A stretch of 64,000 bases of DNA from Marinobacterium sp. LSUCC0821 (GCF_012848475.1 NZ_CP051666.1:643501-707500); one strand, 5' to 3'; counted from the stretch's first letter, positions 8,618 through 18,387 are shown. The notes: generated by a model from the sequence alone, not told the origin. Numbers and translations: made by a program.

Positions 8618-10771
8618 TTAATCCTCGTCGAAGTATGTATCTAAAATCTCAAAAAAAATCGGGATGTCTATAGGTTTAGTCAGGTAATGATCAAAACCCT
8701 CTCTTAATCCACGCGTTACATCGCTCGGCATTGCGTTAGCAGATAGTGCAATACATGGAATGTTCGCTGTTCGCTGATCGCTCTTGAGTAGTCTGAGTAA
8801 TTCGAATCCGTCCATGCCTGGCATATGGATATCTAAGATAATTAAATCCGGTATATGCTCACGAGCAAGATCTAGGCCTAAATGGGGTTCGTGAGCGACG
8901 GTTAGATCGAGATGATCGATGTCTTCAAAAATGTCCTCCATGAGTCGTTGATTTGCAGGGTTGTCTTCGACATAGAGAACACGCTTGTTGAGTGAAATAT
9001 TCGACCCAGAGTCAGGCTCGTTAATAGTATCTTCCGATTTGAGATTATTTGTTGCAGTTACGGCTTTAGAGAGTGGTAGAGATACGGTAAAGCAACTTCC
9101 AGATTTATCGCTATTAACACTCAACTTTCCGTTCATGTACTCAACAATTTTAAGCGTCAAGGCGAGTCCAACCCCTGTACCTTCGACTGCAGACCCTTCG
9201 GCTTTACCACGGTTAAAGGGTTCAAATATGGTCTCCATATGAGCCTCATCAATGCCAATGCCTGAATCGCGAATTTCAAGATGGACGAGTTCGTTTTCTA
9301 CGCGAGAACTTACACTTACCCAACCATTCGGGCGGTTGTATTTAACAGCATTGGAAAGGAGATTAATCATAACTTGCTTTAATCGGGTGTAATCTGCAAT
9401 CGCATAGATATCTAAGTCCGAATCTACCACTCGCAATTCAATGCCAGATCTATCAGCTAATGGCTTCAGGGTCTCATAGGACTCGTCAATAACATTCCCC
9501 AGGTTTGTGGGTTCAAGTGAAATTGTGAGCTTGCCAGCTTCAATCTTAGATAGATCCAATATGTCGTTAATCAGGGTAAGAAGATGCTTACCACTAGAGT
9601 GGATCTGATGTACCTGCTTAGCTTGCTTGTCGTTCAGAGGATTTTTTGGACTCGATGTGAGGAGTTGTGAAAATCCAATTATAGAATTTAGGGGTGTTCT
9701 AAGTTCGTGACTCATGGAACTCAAGAATTCGCTTTTGGCCTTGTTAGCTGACTCCATTTCATCACGGGCCTTCGCTATTTGAACCATGAATGCTTCACGT
9801 TCGTTCATTTGACGGTAAAGCTGGATAAGTAGGGAGCAGGTTCCAACAAAGGGCTCTAGCAGCTCTACCAGTTCATCATCAATTTTTAGTGAAGTGTTTG
9901 ATATGGCGATCATGCCAAGGACTTCTCCTTGCTTCTTAATCGGCAAGGCAAGTAGGTTGTGAAGGGGGGGGTGCCCTGGTGGAAGACCGCGTGCGCCTGG
10001 TTCCGTACTTGGTGATTGGGTTTTTACAATTTCACCTTTGGCAAATACTCTGCCTAGGAGAGATTTTTGGTTAGAGACTTTACCATCACCTAGAACTAGG
10101 TCATTCATCAGTTTACGCGAATCTTCGTCCCAGGAGAGATCTGTCAAAGCATGCACTTTTAATTCAACGCCTGCATCACCAGGAACTACTTCACCGATAA
10201 GCGCATACTCACTTTCGGTAATTTCACGCAGTGATTGCTGAAGGAACTGCCAAATCGTGTCACCCGCAATTAGCTGTTCATAGTCTGTAATACCTGTGTG
10301 CAAGGTATCCATTAAACGTTTTTGCTTTTGGAGTTTGTTTTCGAACTCTTTGATTACCGTAAGGTCTGTGATGATGCCTATGAATTCATTTATTCCTTCG
10401 CCATCTACCACGACTTCACTTACGGCTAAATGTATAGGTACTTTGCGGCCACTCATATGTTTTGCCTCTAGTTCTCGCCCTACACCGATAACTGAGCTTT
10501 CATGGCTTGCGTTCTGTCTCTTATCACGATCGTAGTTACTGAGGTAGTGGTCGTGATTTCGTGCAATTGAGGCAGGCATTAGGATAGAGACGTTTTGCCC
10601 AATTAGATCATCAACTTGATATCCCAGAATCTTTGTGACCATAGGGTTTGCAGATTCAATAATGCCTCGAGCATTGATATGTACAATTCCAGCTGCGGCA
10701 TTTGTAAAAATGGCTTGGTGGCGTGCTAAGGATCTATGTAGGTCTTTTTCTTGATGTACTGGCTTGTTCAT
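8618..10771 (-). CDS. PAS-GAF hybrid sensor histidine kinase
   Basis: 717 aa from the ATG at 10771, chosen because it has an excellent ribosome binding site (AAGGAAAG, 5 nt away); an upstream in-frame ATG at 10810 has none. The domain order is PAS (about 15-135), GAF (about 155-315), HisKA with phospho-acceptor H355 in MSHELRTPLN, HATPase with N box (NLLSNAVKYN) and G boxes (DSGIGI, GTGVGLALT), and a C-terminal receiver (VLYVEDNPANQ, LILDIHMPGMDG). There is no membrane segment, so it is a cytosolic sensor. It probably relays to the adjoining receiver-EAL protein. Confidence 0.92.
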   Translation of the reverse strand: MNKPVHQEKDLHRSLARHQAIFTNAAAGIVHINARGIIESANPMVTKILGYQVDDLIGQNVSILMPASIARNHDHYLSNYDRDKRQNASHESSVIGVGRELEAKHMSGRKVPIHLAVSEVVVDGEGINEFIGIITDLTVIKEFENKLQKQKRLMDTLHTGITDYEQLIAGDTIWQFLQQSLREITESEYALIGEVVPGDAGVELKVHALTDLSWDEDSRKLMNDLVLGDGKVSNQKSLLGRVFAKGEIVKTQSPSTEPGARGLPPGHPPLHNLLALPIKKQGEVLGMIAISNTSLKIDDELVELLEPFVGTCSLLIQLYRQMNEREAFMVQIAKARDEMESANKAKSEFLSSMSHELRTPLNSIIGFSQLLTSSPKNPLNDKQAKQVHQIHSSGKHLLTLINDILDLSKIEAGKLTISLEPTNLGNVIDESYETLKPLADRSGIELRVVDSDLDIYAIADYTRLKQVMINLLSNAVKYNRPNGWVSVSSRVENELVHLEIRDSGIGIDEAHMETIFEPFNRGKAEGSAVEGTGVGLALTLKIVEYMNGKLSVNSDKSGSCFTVSLPLSKAVTATNNLKSEDTINEPDSGSNISLNKRVLYVEDNPANQRLMEDIFEDIDHLDLTVAHEPHLGLDLAREHIPDLIILDIHMPGMDGFELLRLLKSDQRTANIPCIALSANAMPSDVTRGLREGFDHYLTKPIDIPIFFEILDTYFDED

Positions 10772-10828
10772 GATCTTTCCTTGTTCTTGAATCTTAGAAT
10801 CTCTCTGCATTTTTTATGCCAGCTTTAT

Positions 10829-12883
10829 TCAGACCATTTCAATTTGAGCGCTATAGGTTTTAATTAGTTCTTTAATAGGCATTGGTTTGTGGTGTAGATA
10901 ACCCTGTTGGTAATTACATCCAAGCTCATTCAGTGTCCTAGATTGAGCCTCTGATTCAACACCCTCGGCGACCACATCAATATTGAGACTGTGGGCCATT
11001 TGAATAATGGCCTTACAAATCGATAAATTTCTATTGTCATTAGGAAGTCCATCAACAAATACCTTATCGATCTTAAGGGAGTTAATTTGATATTTAAGAA
11101 GATAGGATAGGGCTGAGTAGCCTGTGCCAAAATCATCAATCGATAGCTTTATTTGATTCCTTTTCGCAAAATTAAGGAGCTTGTTGAGCGTATCGCTTGA
11201 GATTAGAAGTGAACTTTCTGTTAACTCGATTCTAAGCTTCATTTTGTGGGGTTTTAGCTTCTCTATCAGGGATGGTATATCGATAGTCCCTTGGCTATCT
11301 GCCCGCAAAGTTGCGGGTGAAAGATTGATAGAAATAGAGCAGTCCGGAGCTAGCTCAATCAGCTCAGAACACTCATTAAACGCATTGTTAAGAACCCAGT
11401 GATCTAGTTGAGATATCAATCCAGAAGTCTCCGCAACACTGATAAACTCATCTGGAGAAATGACGCCAAGGCTCGGGTGATGCCACCGCGTTAAAACTTC
11501 AACACCTTGAAGCTCAGAAGTATGGCTAGCAACTATTGGTTGATAAACAAGCGACAATTGATTCTCTTGTATTGCCTTACGAAGGCTAGTAACAAGTATC
11601 AACCTACGCTGAGCATCTTCCGCCAAATCTGGCGTGTAGAATACGTAATTATTCCGTCCTAGGTGTTTAGCTTGATAGAGTGCGTGCTCTACATAGCGAA
11701 GCAGATCATCAGCGTTGTCACTATCATCTGGATAACACGCAATACCTATACTTCCTGAAATAGTAAGAGCTTTATCTCCAATTAAAATTGGCTTTAAGAG
11801 GCTTTCAAGTATCTTTGAAGCTAGAACTGCATTGTCTTCAATTGAAGTACTATCGTTGATCAGAACAACGAACTCATCGCTTCCAAGGCGTGCAATTTGA
11901 TCACTGCTTCTTAGGGCACTCTTTAATCGATTGGCAACTTCAACCAAAACTTGGTCGCCTGTATGGTGACCGAGGTTGTCGTTAATCTCTTTAAAATGGT
12001 CAATGTCTAAAGCTAAAAGTGAAATTCTATCTTTTCTCGGATTCCCCTGATCAACCTGAAGACGAAGTTTAGTTATGAAATTATGTCGATTCGCTAGGTT
12101 AGTTAGATTGTCATAATTCGCTTGTTTCCAAATAAGATTTTCTCGTTCCTTTAGCCTAGTGATGTCGTGTGATATTCCGACTAAGCCAATTACATCCCCG
12201 GCAGAGCTGTAGAGCGGAACCTTAGTGGACAAATTCCAACTATCATTGCCGTCACTCCATATTTCATGATGTAACTTGTCGTAACTAGGTTCTCCTGAAG
12301 CCATGATATGTACTTCTTCACTCCTAGTTTTTTCGGCATGATCTTTTGAATAAAAATCAGCATCACTCTTTCCTATAGCATCGCTTGGTTTCTCTAGCCC
12401 GTACCGTTCAGCAAGTGCAGGATTTATCCTAATAAAACGGGAGTTTAAGTCTTTAAAATAGATTTGGTCCGGAACGTTGTTGACCAGTGTTTGTAGAAGA
12501 TTGTGCTCCTCTAATAATTTATCACTAAGCGCTAAGGGCCTTGTCACGTCAGTCCAGCGAATGATTCGATAAGCTGAATTATTTGTTTCGATCTCTTGCG
12601 TATACCGTTGCAGTTTTTTGCCATTAGGACTTTCGATGTATTCAAAACTAATCTCCCCGCCAAATATTGCGTCACTCTCAGCCGCCGACCTGTATAGGTT
12701 ACAGCAGGGCTCAACAAGTTCTCTTGCCGAATGAGGGGTAGCAGCAGTCAACTCAAGGTCACTTAAATCCCAGTATTCCAAAAAAAGTGCATTCCACAGG
12801 AGGGGGTTATCCTTAAAGTCTGTAATTAGGATGGCGTTGGTGCTGGTCTCTATTAACGACTTAGAATCTATGGCTGCTGCCAT
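10829..12883 (-). CDS. PAS-GGDEF-EAL protein (c-di-GMP turnover)
   Basis: 684 aa, cytosolic. An N-terminal PAS-like segment and a second, clearer PAS with PAC (about 125-245) precede a GGDEF domain with signature LGSDEF (about residue 330; a GSDEF variant that may still be active). An EAL domain follows at about 425-680 (EVLTRW, NLSPATL, ELTESSL, DDFGTGYSAL, LKIDKVF, AEGVES), with the catalytic carboxylates present but EAL read as EVL. It could be bifunctional or mainly a phosphodiesterase. It starts with a good TAGGAG site. About 60 bp separate it from the hybrid kinase downstream, consistent with a three-gene minus-strand unit. Confidence 0.9.
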   Translation of the reverse strand: MAAAIDSKSLIETSTNAILITDFKDNPLLWNALFLEYWDLSDLELTAATPHSARELVEPCCNLYRSAAESDAIFGGEISFEYIESPNGKKLQRYTQEIETNNSAYRIIRWTDVTRPLALSDKLLEEHNLLQTLVNNVPDQIYFKDLNSRFIRINPALAERYGLEKPSDAIGKSDADFYSKDHAEKTRSEEVHIMASGEPSYDKLHHEIWSDGNDSWNLSTKVPLYSSAGDVIGLVGISHDITRLKERENLIWKQANYDNLTNLANRHNFITKLRLQVDQGNPRKDRISLLALDIDHFKEINDNLGHHTGDQVLVEVANRLKSALRSSDQIARLGSDEFVVLINDSTSIEDNAVLASKILESLLKPILIGDKALTISGSIGIACYPDDSDNADDLLRYVEHALYQAKHLGRNNYVFYTPDLAEDAQRRLILVTSLRKAIQENQLSLVYQPIVASHTSELQGVEVLTRWHHPSLGVISPDEFISVAETSGLISQLDHWVLNNAFNECSELIELAPDCSISINLSPATLRADSQGTIDIPSLIEKLKPHKMKLRIELTESSLLISSDTLNKLLNFAKRNQIKLSIDDFGTGYSALSYLLKYQINSLKIDKVFVDGLPNDNRNLSICKAIIQMAHSLNIDVVAEGVESEAQSRTLNELGCNYQQGYLHHKPMPIKELIKTYSAQIEMV

Positions 12884-13096
12884 TGCTGACTCCTAAAACA
12901 TATTGATTCTAAATTTCAGCGTAGACGCTATTTTTGAGAATGCTTAATTAAATCCAATTTATTTTGTAAAAATTTTCTAGATAAATAGCATCTGTAATGG
13001 GTAGATTTTTTGTTAGGAAGTTTCACAAGGTGGCATCGCTATTCGCTGTTTTGGATAACTCAGTTAATATCTATGAAAAATCTATTAGGACTTCTC

Positions 13097-13972
13097 ATGA
13101 AAACGGTATCGATGTTGGGCATAGGCTTGATGGGCCTACCAATGGCTGCACGGCTTTTGGATGCTGGGTTTACAGTGCGTGTATGGAATCGCACAGCTGA
13201 GAAATGCGTTCCCTTGGTTGATAAGGGGGCTTATGCATGCAGTGATTTAAATGAGGCTGCTCGATCAGATATTTTGATTACTATGCTTGCTAATGGGCAG
13301 GTGGTGAAAGAGGTGGTTGAAAGACTGGTTGCCGAGAACCAACTTACTGAAGGGAAAATTGTAATTGATATGAGCTCTACCTCCTTGGATGAGGTGAAAG
13401 AGATAAGTGAGCTTGTATTATCAGCTGGAGCGAGCTTTATCGACGCACCCGTTTCAGGCGGCGTAAAGGGGGCTGAAGAGGGCACTTTAGCAATAATGGC
13501 TGGTAGCCATACTGCTAACCATTTTAACGCTGTCGAGGATGTTTTAAGAGCCATGGGGCGTCCCGTAAGAGTGGGTGATGTTGGTGCTGGTCAAGTATCA
13601 AAGCTCGCTAATCAGGCTATTGTGGGTGGCACCATCGGAATTGTTTCTGAAGCTATTCTTCTTTTAGAGCGCGCCGGTGTAAATTCAGATGCATTTCGCG
13701 ACGCACTTCGCGGCGGGTTTGCGGATAGTTCAATCCTTCAGCTGCACAGTAAGCGAATGAGTGAACGTAGCTTCGTGCCGGGCGGCAAAGTGACAACACA
13801 GCTGAAAGATGAACGCAACATCCTCGATGCTGCCAAATCATTTGGGATAACGCTTCCAATAACGCAATCAATTTACAATCGTTATGAGCTGCTCGCTAAT
13901 GATCTCGATAAAGGGGCGCTAGATCACTCAGCATTATTTCTAGAGTTATTAGCTCAAAACGGGCTAGACTAA
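13097..13972 (+). CDS. NAD(P)-dependent beta-hydroxyacid dehydrogenase, second paralogue
   Basis: 291 aa from the ATG at 13097 (TAGGA about 6 nt upstream). The longer reading from 13010 adds 29 residues with no homology character and is not preferred. It has the Rossmann motif GIGLMGLPMAARL, the substrate loop DAPVSGGVKGAEEG and the catalytic lysine in GAGQVSKLANQ. Same family as the gene at 1432. The substrate is unknown (glycerate, 3-hydroxyisobutyrate or tartronate semialdehyde type). It is followed after 26 bp by the small gene at 13999, possibly in one operon. Confidence 0.9.
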   Translation: MKTVSMLGIGLMGLPMAARLLDAGFTVRVWNRTAEKCVPLVDKGAYACSDLNEAARSDILITMLANGQVVKEVVERLVAENQLTEGKIVIDMSSTSLDEVKEISELVLSAGASFIDAPVSGGVKGAEEGTLAIMAGSHTANHFNAVEDVLRAMGRPVRVGDVGAGQVSKLANQAIVGGTIGIVSEAILLLERAGVNSDAFRDALRGGFADSSILQLHSKRMSERSFVPGGKVTTQLKDERNILDAAKSFGITLPITQSIYNRYELLANDLDKGALDHSALFLELLAQNGLD

Positions 13973-13998
13973 GGGTAGTGAGATCATAAGGGGTCTAG

Positions 13999-14343
13999 AT
14001 GAGCACTAATAATCTGCAAATCCAAAAACACGCCCGCAAAGTCTATGTCCGCATGCACGACGGTAGTCGTTTAGTTGGAGCAATGTACATGGGGGCTGAA
14101 GAGCGTCTCCAAGATGTTATGAACGATTTGCGTTCATTTATCCCTATCTACCTCGATGATAATAAAGAGCACCACCCTGTGGTGATGGTTTCAAAACGCT
14201 ACATACAACAGGTTGAAGAGATTAGAGGCAATCGTCTCTCATCGCAGGTTCTCAGTAGTTCTGCTGAGCAGGTAACAACCGAAGCTGATATTAGAGAAGC
14301 AGCAAAAGTCTCGCTTGACGGAAAAAAATTCGAGCTCGAATAG
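13999..14343 (+). CDS. hypothetical protein, DUF6812-like
   Basis: 114 aa, soluble, with a pattern of short beta strands (KVYVRMHDGSRLVGAMYM, then FIPIYLD and VVMVSKRYI). This resembles small all-beta proteins annotated as DUF6812, a tentative assignment from memory of the motif style. It sits 26 bp after a dehydrogenase and 57 bp before a hybrid kinase. AAGGGGT provides a ribosome binding site. Function unknown. Confidence 0.7.
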   Translation: MSTNNLQIQKHARKVYVRMHDGSRLVGAMYMGAEERLQDVMNDLRSFIPIYLDDNKEHHPVVMVSKRYIQQVEEIRGNRLSSQVLSSSAEQVTTEADIREAAKVSLDGKKFELE

Positions 14344-14346
14344 CGA

Positions 14347-14363
14347 TTGGCACAATTCCTGCT
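14347..14363 (+). promoter_or_regulatory. possible sigma-54 promoter
   Basis: TTGGCAC with GG at 14349-14350, then TGCT with GC at 14361-14362 and exactly 10 bp between, matching the -24/-12 spacing. It lies 38 bp before the hybrid kinase ATG, so a start site near 14374 would give a short leader. This is sequence resemblance only. Confidence 0.4.
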
Positions 14364-14400
14364 ATGTTTAATTCAACAGAAACGTTTGAATTGAAGATAG

Positions 14401-15918
14401 ATGGAATCAAAAGTCGATTACACAGGCCTCTCTGAAGAGCTCAAAAACTCCTACGACGCTATGTTTGCTTGTCATCGTGAGCATCGAGCAGGAACGCCGG
14501 GCGAGCTCTGGGTGCTACTTGATCACGAATTAAACCAAGTTCGCCTAAATCCTGATGCTCAGCTGGCATTTAACCAGCCAGCCTGTGTCGATCTTGCTGT
14601 ATTCGCAAAGCACTTCACTCCAAGTGAAAAGATCTTTAATAACCTTCAGCTCCGAGATGGTGCTGAACTAAGGTTTCAATCCATCGATAGTGAAGAGCAG
14701 GGGGATGCAACCCACTTCTCCGCTTGGGGCTTTCAGTATGAGCCACACCAGTCACTTCGCCTTCTTAACTTTAGAAAGGTCGATCTATTTGATCCAAATA
14801 AGTTATCCGCGATTGATGAGCAGCTTTTTAATCAAAGGCATTTGTTTGGGATCATTTCTCATGAGTTGAGGACACCGGCAGCAACCTTAAAGATGTTGAT
14901 CGATGATTTAGAGGATGGGGCCTCACTGCCAGGACACCTGCCTCAACTCAGAGAGACCGTGGATCATCTTCTCGCTGTTTTGCAGGATATGAACCAAGCG
15001 GTGAATCCATCGCGTGCATTACCTGCAACAAAAACACGTTTCCATCCCAACCGACTCCTGGAAAATGTTCATGCACAGATGCGTAGAATGGCAGAACTTG
15101 CCGATATCCAACTACACATCACGCTGATTAAAAATGAAAAACTACTGCTTGAAAGTGACTTACAACGCTTAAAAATCATAGCTTTAAATCTGATTAAGAA
15201 TGCAATACTTCACTCTCGAGGAACTCAGATATGGCTTACTGCTGAATGGCAACCAAGAGCTGGATGTGGCTATTTAAAGATCCGTGTGGATGATGACGGC
15301 CGAGGCATACCCGAAGCTGAGCGGGAGAAGGTATTTGAGCCGTTTGAGCGACTAGATACGGAAGCAGATGGGTCTGGATTGGGTCTATTTATCGTGAGGC
15401 AGTCAATAAATGAGCTTAATGGTAGTGTAGCGATTACACGCAACGCCAAGGGCGGAGCGTCGTTTGAGGTGAGCGTTCCCGTTAAGAACATATCGGAAGC
15501 ACCAGTTACCCCTGTGTTTCGTCAGGAGTCGCCAGATACCCGAAGATTGCTTGAGAAAATGCGTATATTGGTTGTAGAGGATGATCCTGTCATACGGATG
15601 GTCTCAAAAAGCCTGCTAAGTAAGTGTGTCGAACATGTCGACGTCGCTGAAGATGGCTTGGTGGGTTATAACAAGGTTAGGGCAGGTGACTACGATCTAA
15701 TACTCTCGGACTACTTTATGCCCGTCTTAGATGGTCTTGAGATGATCAAGAAAATACGTGCTGATGGAATTCATACTCCAATCGTATCGGTAACAGCTGC
15801 TGTGTTAGGCCAGGAGGCTGAGGCACTACTGGATGCGGGTGCAAGCCGCGTAATAGCAAAGCCAATCTCAATGAAAGCCTTTATAGATTTAGTAGAGCAG
15901 CTAAACATTACGGACTAG
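14401..15918 (+). CDS. hybrid sensor histidine kinase/response regulator
   Basis: 505 aa, no membrane segments. The N-terminal 130 residues are PAS-like at best. HisKA has phospho-acceptor H154 in ISHELRTPAA, HATPase shows NLIKNAILHS, DDDGRGIPEAE and GSGLGLFIV, and the C-terminal receiver (about 385-505) has VVEDDPVIR and LSDYFMPVLDGLE with a K in the AKPIS segment. A phosphorelay output partner is not evident next to it. A possible sigma-54 promoter lies just upstream. Confidence 0.9.
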   Translation: MESKVDYTGLSEELKNSYDAMFACHREHRAGTPGELWVLLDHELNQVRLNPDAQLAFNQPACVDLAVFAKHFTPSEKIFNNLQLRDGAELRFQSIDSEEQGDATHFSAWGFQYEPHQSLRLLNFRKVDLFDPNKLSAIDEQLFNQRHLFGIISHELRTPAATLKMLIDDLEDGASLPGHLPQLRETVDHLLAVLQDMNQAVNPSRALPATKTRFHPNRLLENVHAQMRRMAELADIQLHITLIKNEKLLLESDLQRLKIIALNLIKNAILHSRGTQIWLTAEWQPRAGCGYLKIRVDDDGRGIPEAEREKVFEPFERLDTEADGSGLGLFIVRQSINELNGSVAITRNAKGGASFEVSVPVKNISEAPVTPVFRQESPDTRRLLEKMRILVVEDDPVIRMVSKSLLSKCVEHVDVAEDGLVGYNKVRAGDYDLILSDYFMPVLDGLEMIKKIRADGIHTPIVSVTAAVLGQEAEALLDAGASRVIAKPISMKAFIDLVEQLNITD

Positions 15919-15964
15919 AGTCTTTCAGATATGATCTGTATAGTACGTATTTTTAATATGTACT

Positions 15965-16639
15965 ATGTATTTTATGAGCACAGAAAAACGCAGCCAAATA
16001 TATGAGATTGCCGATCAGTTACTGCGTGAGGGTGTAAAACCAACCCAGCAAAACGTTCGCGAACGCCTTGGTAGTGGTTCTTTAACGACTATAAATAGAG
16101 CGCTCAATGAGTGGTGGGGGCAGCTAGGCTCACGCTTAGAGGCGCAAACGCAGGGGTTTGATCTGCCTGATCCTGTGGTAAAACAGGTTAATCGCCTATG
16201 GAATGAGGCGCTGGCATACGCCGACAAAGCCTCAAATCAGCGAGTGGAAATCCTGCAAAAGAAGCATGCAGATGCGCAGGCAGAGCTTGATTCGATAGAT
16301 TCTAAATATACCTCACAAATAATTGATTTAAATAAGATTGTAATTCAATTAAGGAGCGATATCTCATCCGCAGATGCTGCAATAAAAGAGCTGAGAGCTG
16401 AGTTAAAGAGTGAGCAGGATTCGCTATTTAAAGCCAATCGAGAGCTGGATTCACTTTTAAGCAAATCCGCTCCTGGTAATGCGTTAGAGCAAAAACAGAC
16501 CGATAAAGACTTGCTAGAGGCGCGCGTACGGATAAAAATACAGGATGAAGAGATAACTCGGCTCAGGGCCCAAAATGCCCAATTGTCTGAAGATAATGCA
16601 CAGCTGAAGTATCAAGTTAAGAGACTCCAAGAGATCTAG
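15965..16639 (+). CDS. KfrA-like coiled-coil DNA-binding protein
   Basis: 224 aa. Residues about 5-110 match the KfrA N-terminal DNA-binding domain (helix-turn-helix-like QNVRERLGSGSLTTINRALNEWW split over the first 50 residues). The remainder is a long heptad-rich coiled coil rich in E, K, Q and L. KfrA proteins are plasmid-associated autoregulators and partition accessories, but chromosomal versions are common in marine gammaproteobacteria. An in-frame ATG at 15974 is an equal start candidate; neither has a clear ribosome binding site. The next gene starts 6 bp later. Confidence 0.8.
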   Translation: MYFMSTEKRSQIYEIADQLLREGVKPTQQNVRERLGSGSLTTINRALNEWWGQLGSRLEAQTQGFDLPDPVVKQVNRLWNEALAYADKASNQRVEILQKKHADAQAELDSIDSKYTSQIIDLNKIVIQLRSDISSADAAIKELRAELKSEQDSLFKANRELDSLLSKSAPGNALEQKQTDKDLLEARVRIKIQDEEITRLRAQNAQLSEDNAQLKYQVKRLQEI

Positions 16640-16645
16640 CTTTTA

Positions 16646-17113
16646 ATGCTCATACATGTAAAACCTGGCGCAGACCAAGAGAAGCTGCAGAAAATCATTA
16701 CTAACTGCAGTGCTGGCGACACAATCAACGTAGCAAGTGCTGAGCAGTTTGAGGATCTCAAAAAGCTTCTTGTTGCAGCGAAAAAGATAGATATTCGCTT
16801 AGTTATGATTGATGACGAAGGTTACGTATCGCGTCAGATACATACTAAAAAGCGCTCTGAATCGGCCTGCGCTTCAAGTCTGGGCGAAACATACACTCAG
16901 CAGCAATCTGGCTTTAATGATCGCCAAATGAGCGTTATACGTGCCCTGGAGCGTGTTCTGGCGCATTGTAAGAAGGAGGGTGTCTCGCTCGTTGGCTATA
17001 GTGATGAGCTTGTAGCTACCCCCGCGCAGAGTGTTGATCAATTTGAATCTACAGTTGATAGCTATGATCTAGATACGCAGGGTGTATACACAGGCGCTGA
17101 CAACAATCGCTAA
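16646..17113 (+). CDS. hypothetical protein, co-transcribed with the KfrA-like gene
   Basis: 155 aa, soluble. The N-terminal half has alternating short strands and helices (LIHVKPGADQEKLQKII, DIRLVMIDDEGY) and the C-terminal tail is acidic and probably disordered. No domain recognised. It starts 6 bp after the KfrA-like gene and is followed by a terminator-like hairpin at 17143, so the pair forms a closed two-gene unit. Confidence 0.7.
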   Translation: MLIHVKPGADQEKLQKIITNCSAGDTINVASAEQFEDLKKLLVAAKKIDIRLVMIDDEGYVSRQIHTKKRSESACASSLGETYTQQQSGFNDRQMSVIRALERVLAHCKKEGVSLVGYSDELVATPAQSVDQFESTVDSYDLDTQGVYTGADNNR

Positions 17114-18059
17114 GAAACTTAGATCGTCGTTTAACTTATTAAAGGTAGCTTAGGCTGCCTTTTATTTTGGCCGTCATTAGGTGGCTACAAACTGCTATTA
17201 ACAGCGTGTTTCTTTTAAGCTGAAGGGCATGCTGGGATTTACTCAACTCTAGATACAGCACTGCATTAATAATTAATTTATTTAACATAATATATATTAT
17301 ACGTATCTATATAGATCGATATTAAGGCCTCTACGTACCTGTTAGTATTCACTTATATGATATAAACCAAGACTTTTAGATAAGCATATCTACGCCCTGC
17401 GTTTTGACTGTAGATGCTCTACGCGCTCATAATTATTGGCGACTTCATGCGTGCACTGATGTTTAAGCTGATCAATTGTTTAAGGTTATGTGAATTACCT
17501 ACTTCGACTCGCGATTCAAGTTGAGCCTTCAGATACTGATATCCTCGTCTGGCTTTAAAAGCTCTACATACTCTATCTATGCTTAATCTTTTTTATGAGT
17601 GACTCTCTAGCTGCTTATCCTCGAGTTTCATACTTTATTGATGGATTTAATGCTTTTAAGTGTCTGTTGATAGCTGTGTGGAAGTATTTTCTGATATCCC
17701 AGCTTGCTGGGATCTGTTTTTGATCTTAAGCGAGATTGCGCCAATAGCTATGCTGTTGACTGGTTTTCGGTGAATGTAACTCACCAATCAAAATTTATAT
17801 CTGTTATTCGTAATAATAATTGTTATTAATCAATAATTTACATTTGTATTATAAATTAATTTATCACTTAAGTTATCGCTATTTATCAGGCTAATTCCTG
17901 GTGTTTTATGCCTTATTTTGATCAATATGAGTGCTATTCATTACACATATTAACCATTATTTTGGGCTCTCTTGCCTGTGGATAACTTTTTCGCAGGTGC
18001 GTTATAGGAGTTATTGATGTAGGATTATGCACACTTTACACCTACAGATGAGATGAGAA
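17114..18059. other. 945-bp AT-rich region without a convincing gene
   Basis: No ORF with coding character on either strand. It begins with a hairpin AGGTAGC-TTAG-GCTGCCT plus T-rich tail (17143-17165), a likely terminator for the preceding pair. It is very AT-rich around 17270-17350 and 17810-17880. A perfect 7-bp stem ATCCCAG/CTGGGAT with a CTTG loop (17696-17713) is followed by CTGTTTTT and could end a small RNA. A consensus DnaA box TGTGGATAA lies at 17977-17985. I see no RNA family I can name. Confidence 0.6.
17143..17165 (+). terminator. probable intrinsic terminator
   Basis: 7-bp stem AGGTAGC/GCTGCCT (one G:T pair) with a TTAG loop and TTTTATTTT tail, 30 bp after the hypothetical gene ending at 17113. 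Confidence 0.65.
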
Positions 18060-18380
18060 ATGAGCAGCTACCCTCCTTGCCCTAAATGTGAATCAGCATT
18101 CGTATACGAAGACCAAGGCAATCTTATGTGCCCAGAGTGTGGCCATGAGTGGGATCCAAATGCTGCTCCAGTAGATGAAGATCAGTTGATTGTAAAAGAT
18201 GCTAACGGTAATCAGCTTGCTGAAGGTGACTCTGTTACGCTGATTAAAGATCTTAAAGTTAAAGGTGGCGGTACTGAAAAGGTAGGCACCAAGTTTAAGA
18301 TTCGTCGTCTTGTTGATGGCGACCACAATATTGATTGTGGCGCATTGATGCTTAAATCGGAATTCGTTAAGAAGGCCTAA
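18060..18380 (+). CDS. yjdM: YjdM/PhnA-family zinc-ribbon protein
   Basis: 106 aa. It has an N-terminal zinc ribbon with two CxxC pairs (CPKC at 8-11 and CPEC at 24-27), then the PhnA domain ([21 protein letters not shown], split here for description, and [15 protein letters not shown]). Historically named for the phn alkylphosphonate locus, but its role there is not established and no phn genes are nearby. Single gene bounded by the AT-rich region and a hairpin. Confidence 0.92.
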   Translation: MSSYPPCPKCESAFVYEDQGNLMCPECGHEWDPNAAPVDEDQLIVKDANGNQLAEGDSVTLIKDLKVKGGGTEKVGTKFKIRRLVDGDHNIDCGALMLKSEFVKKA

Positions 18381-18387
18381 GAGATCA

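Noticed and set aside
13010-13096. 29-residue upstream extension of the second dehydrogenase
   Set aside because: No Rossmann or signal character and the ATG at 13097 has the better ribosome binding site.
17977-17985. Chromosomal or plasmid origin at the DnaA box
   Set aside because: Only one consensus box was found; no clustered boxes, iterons or replication genes beside it.
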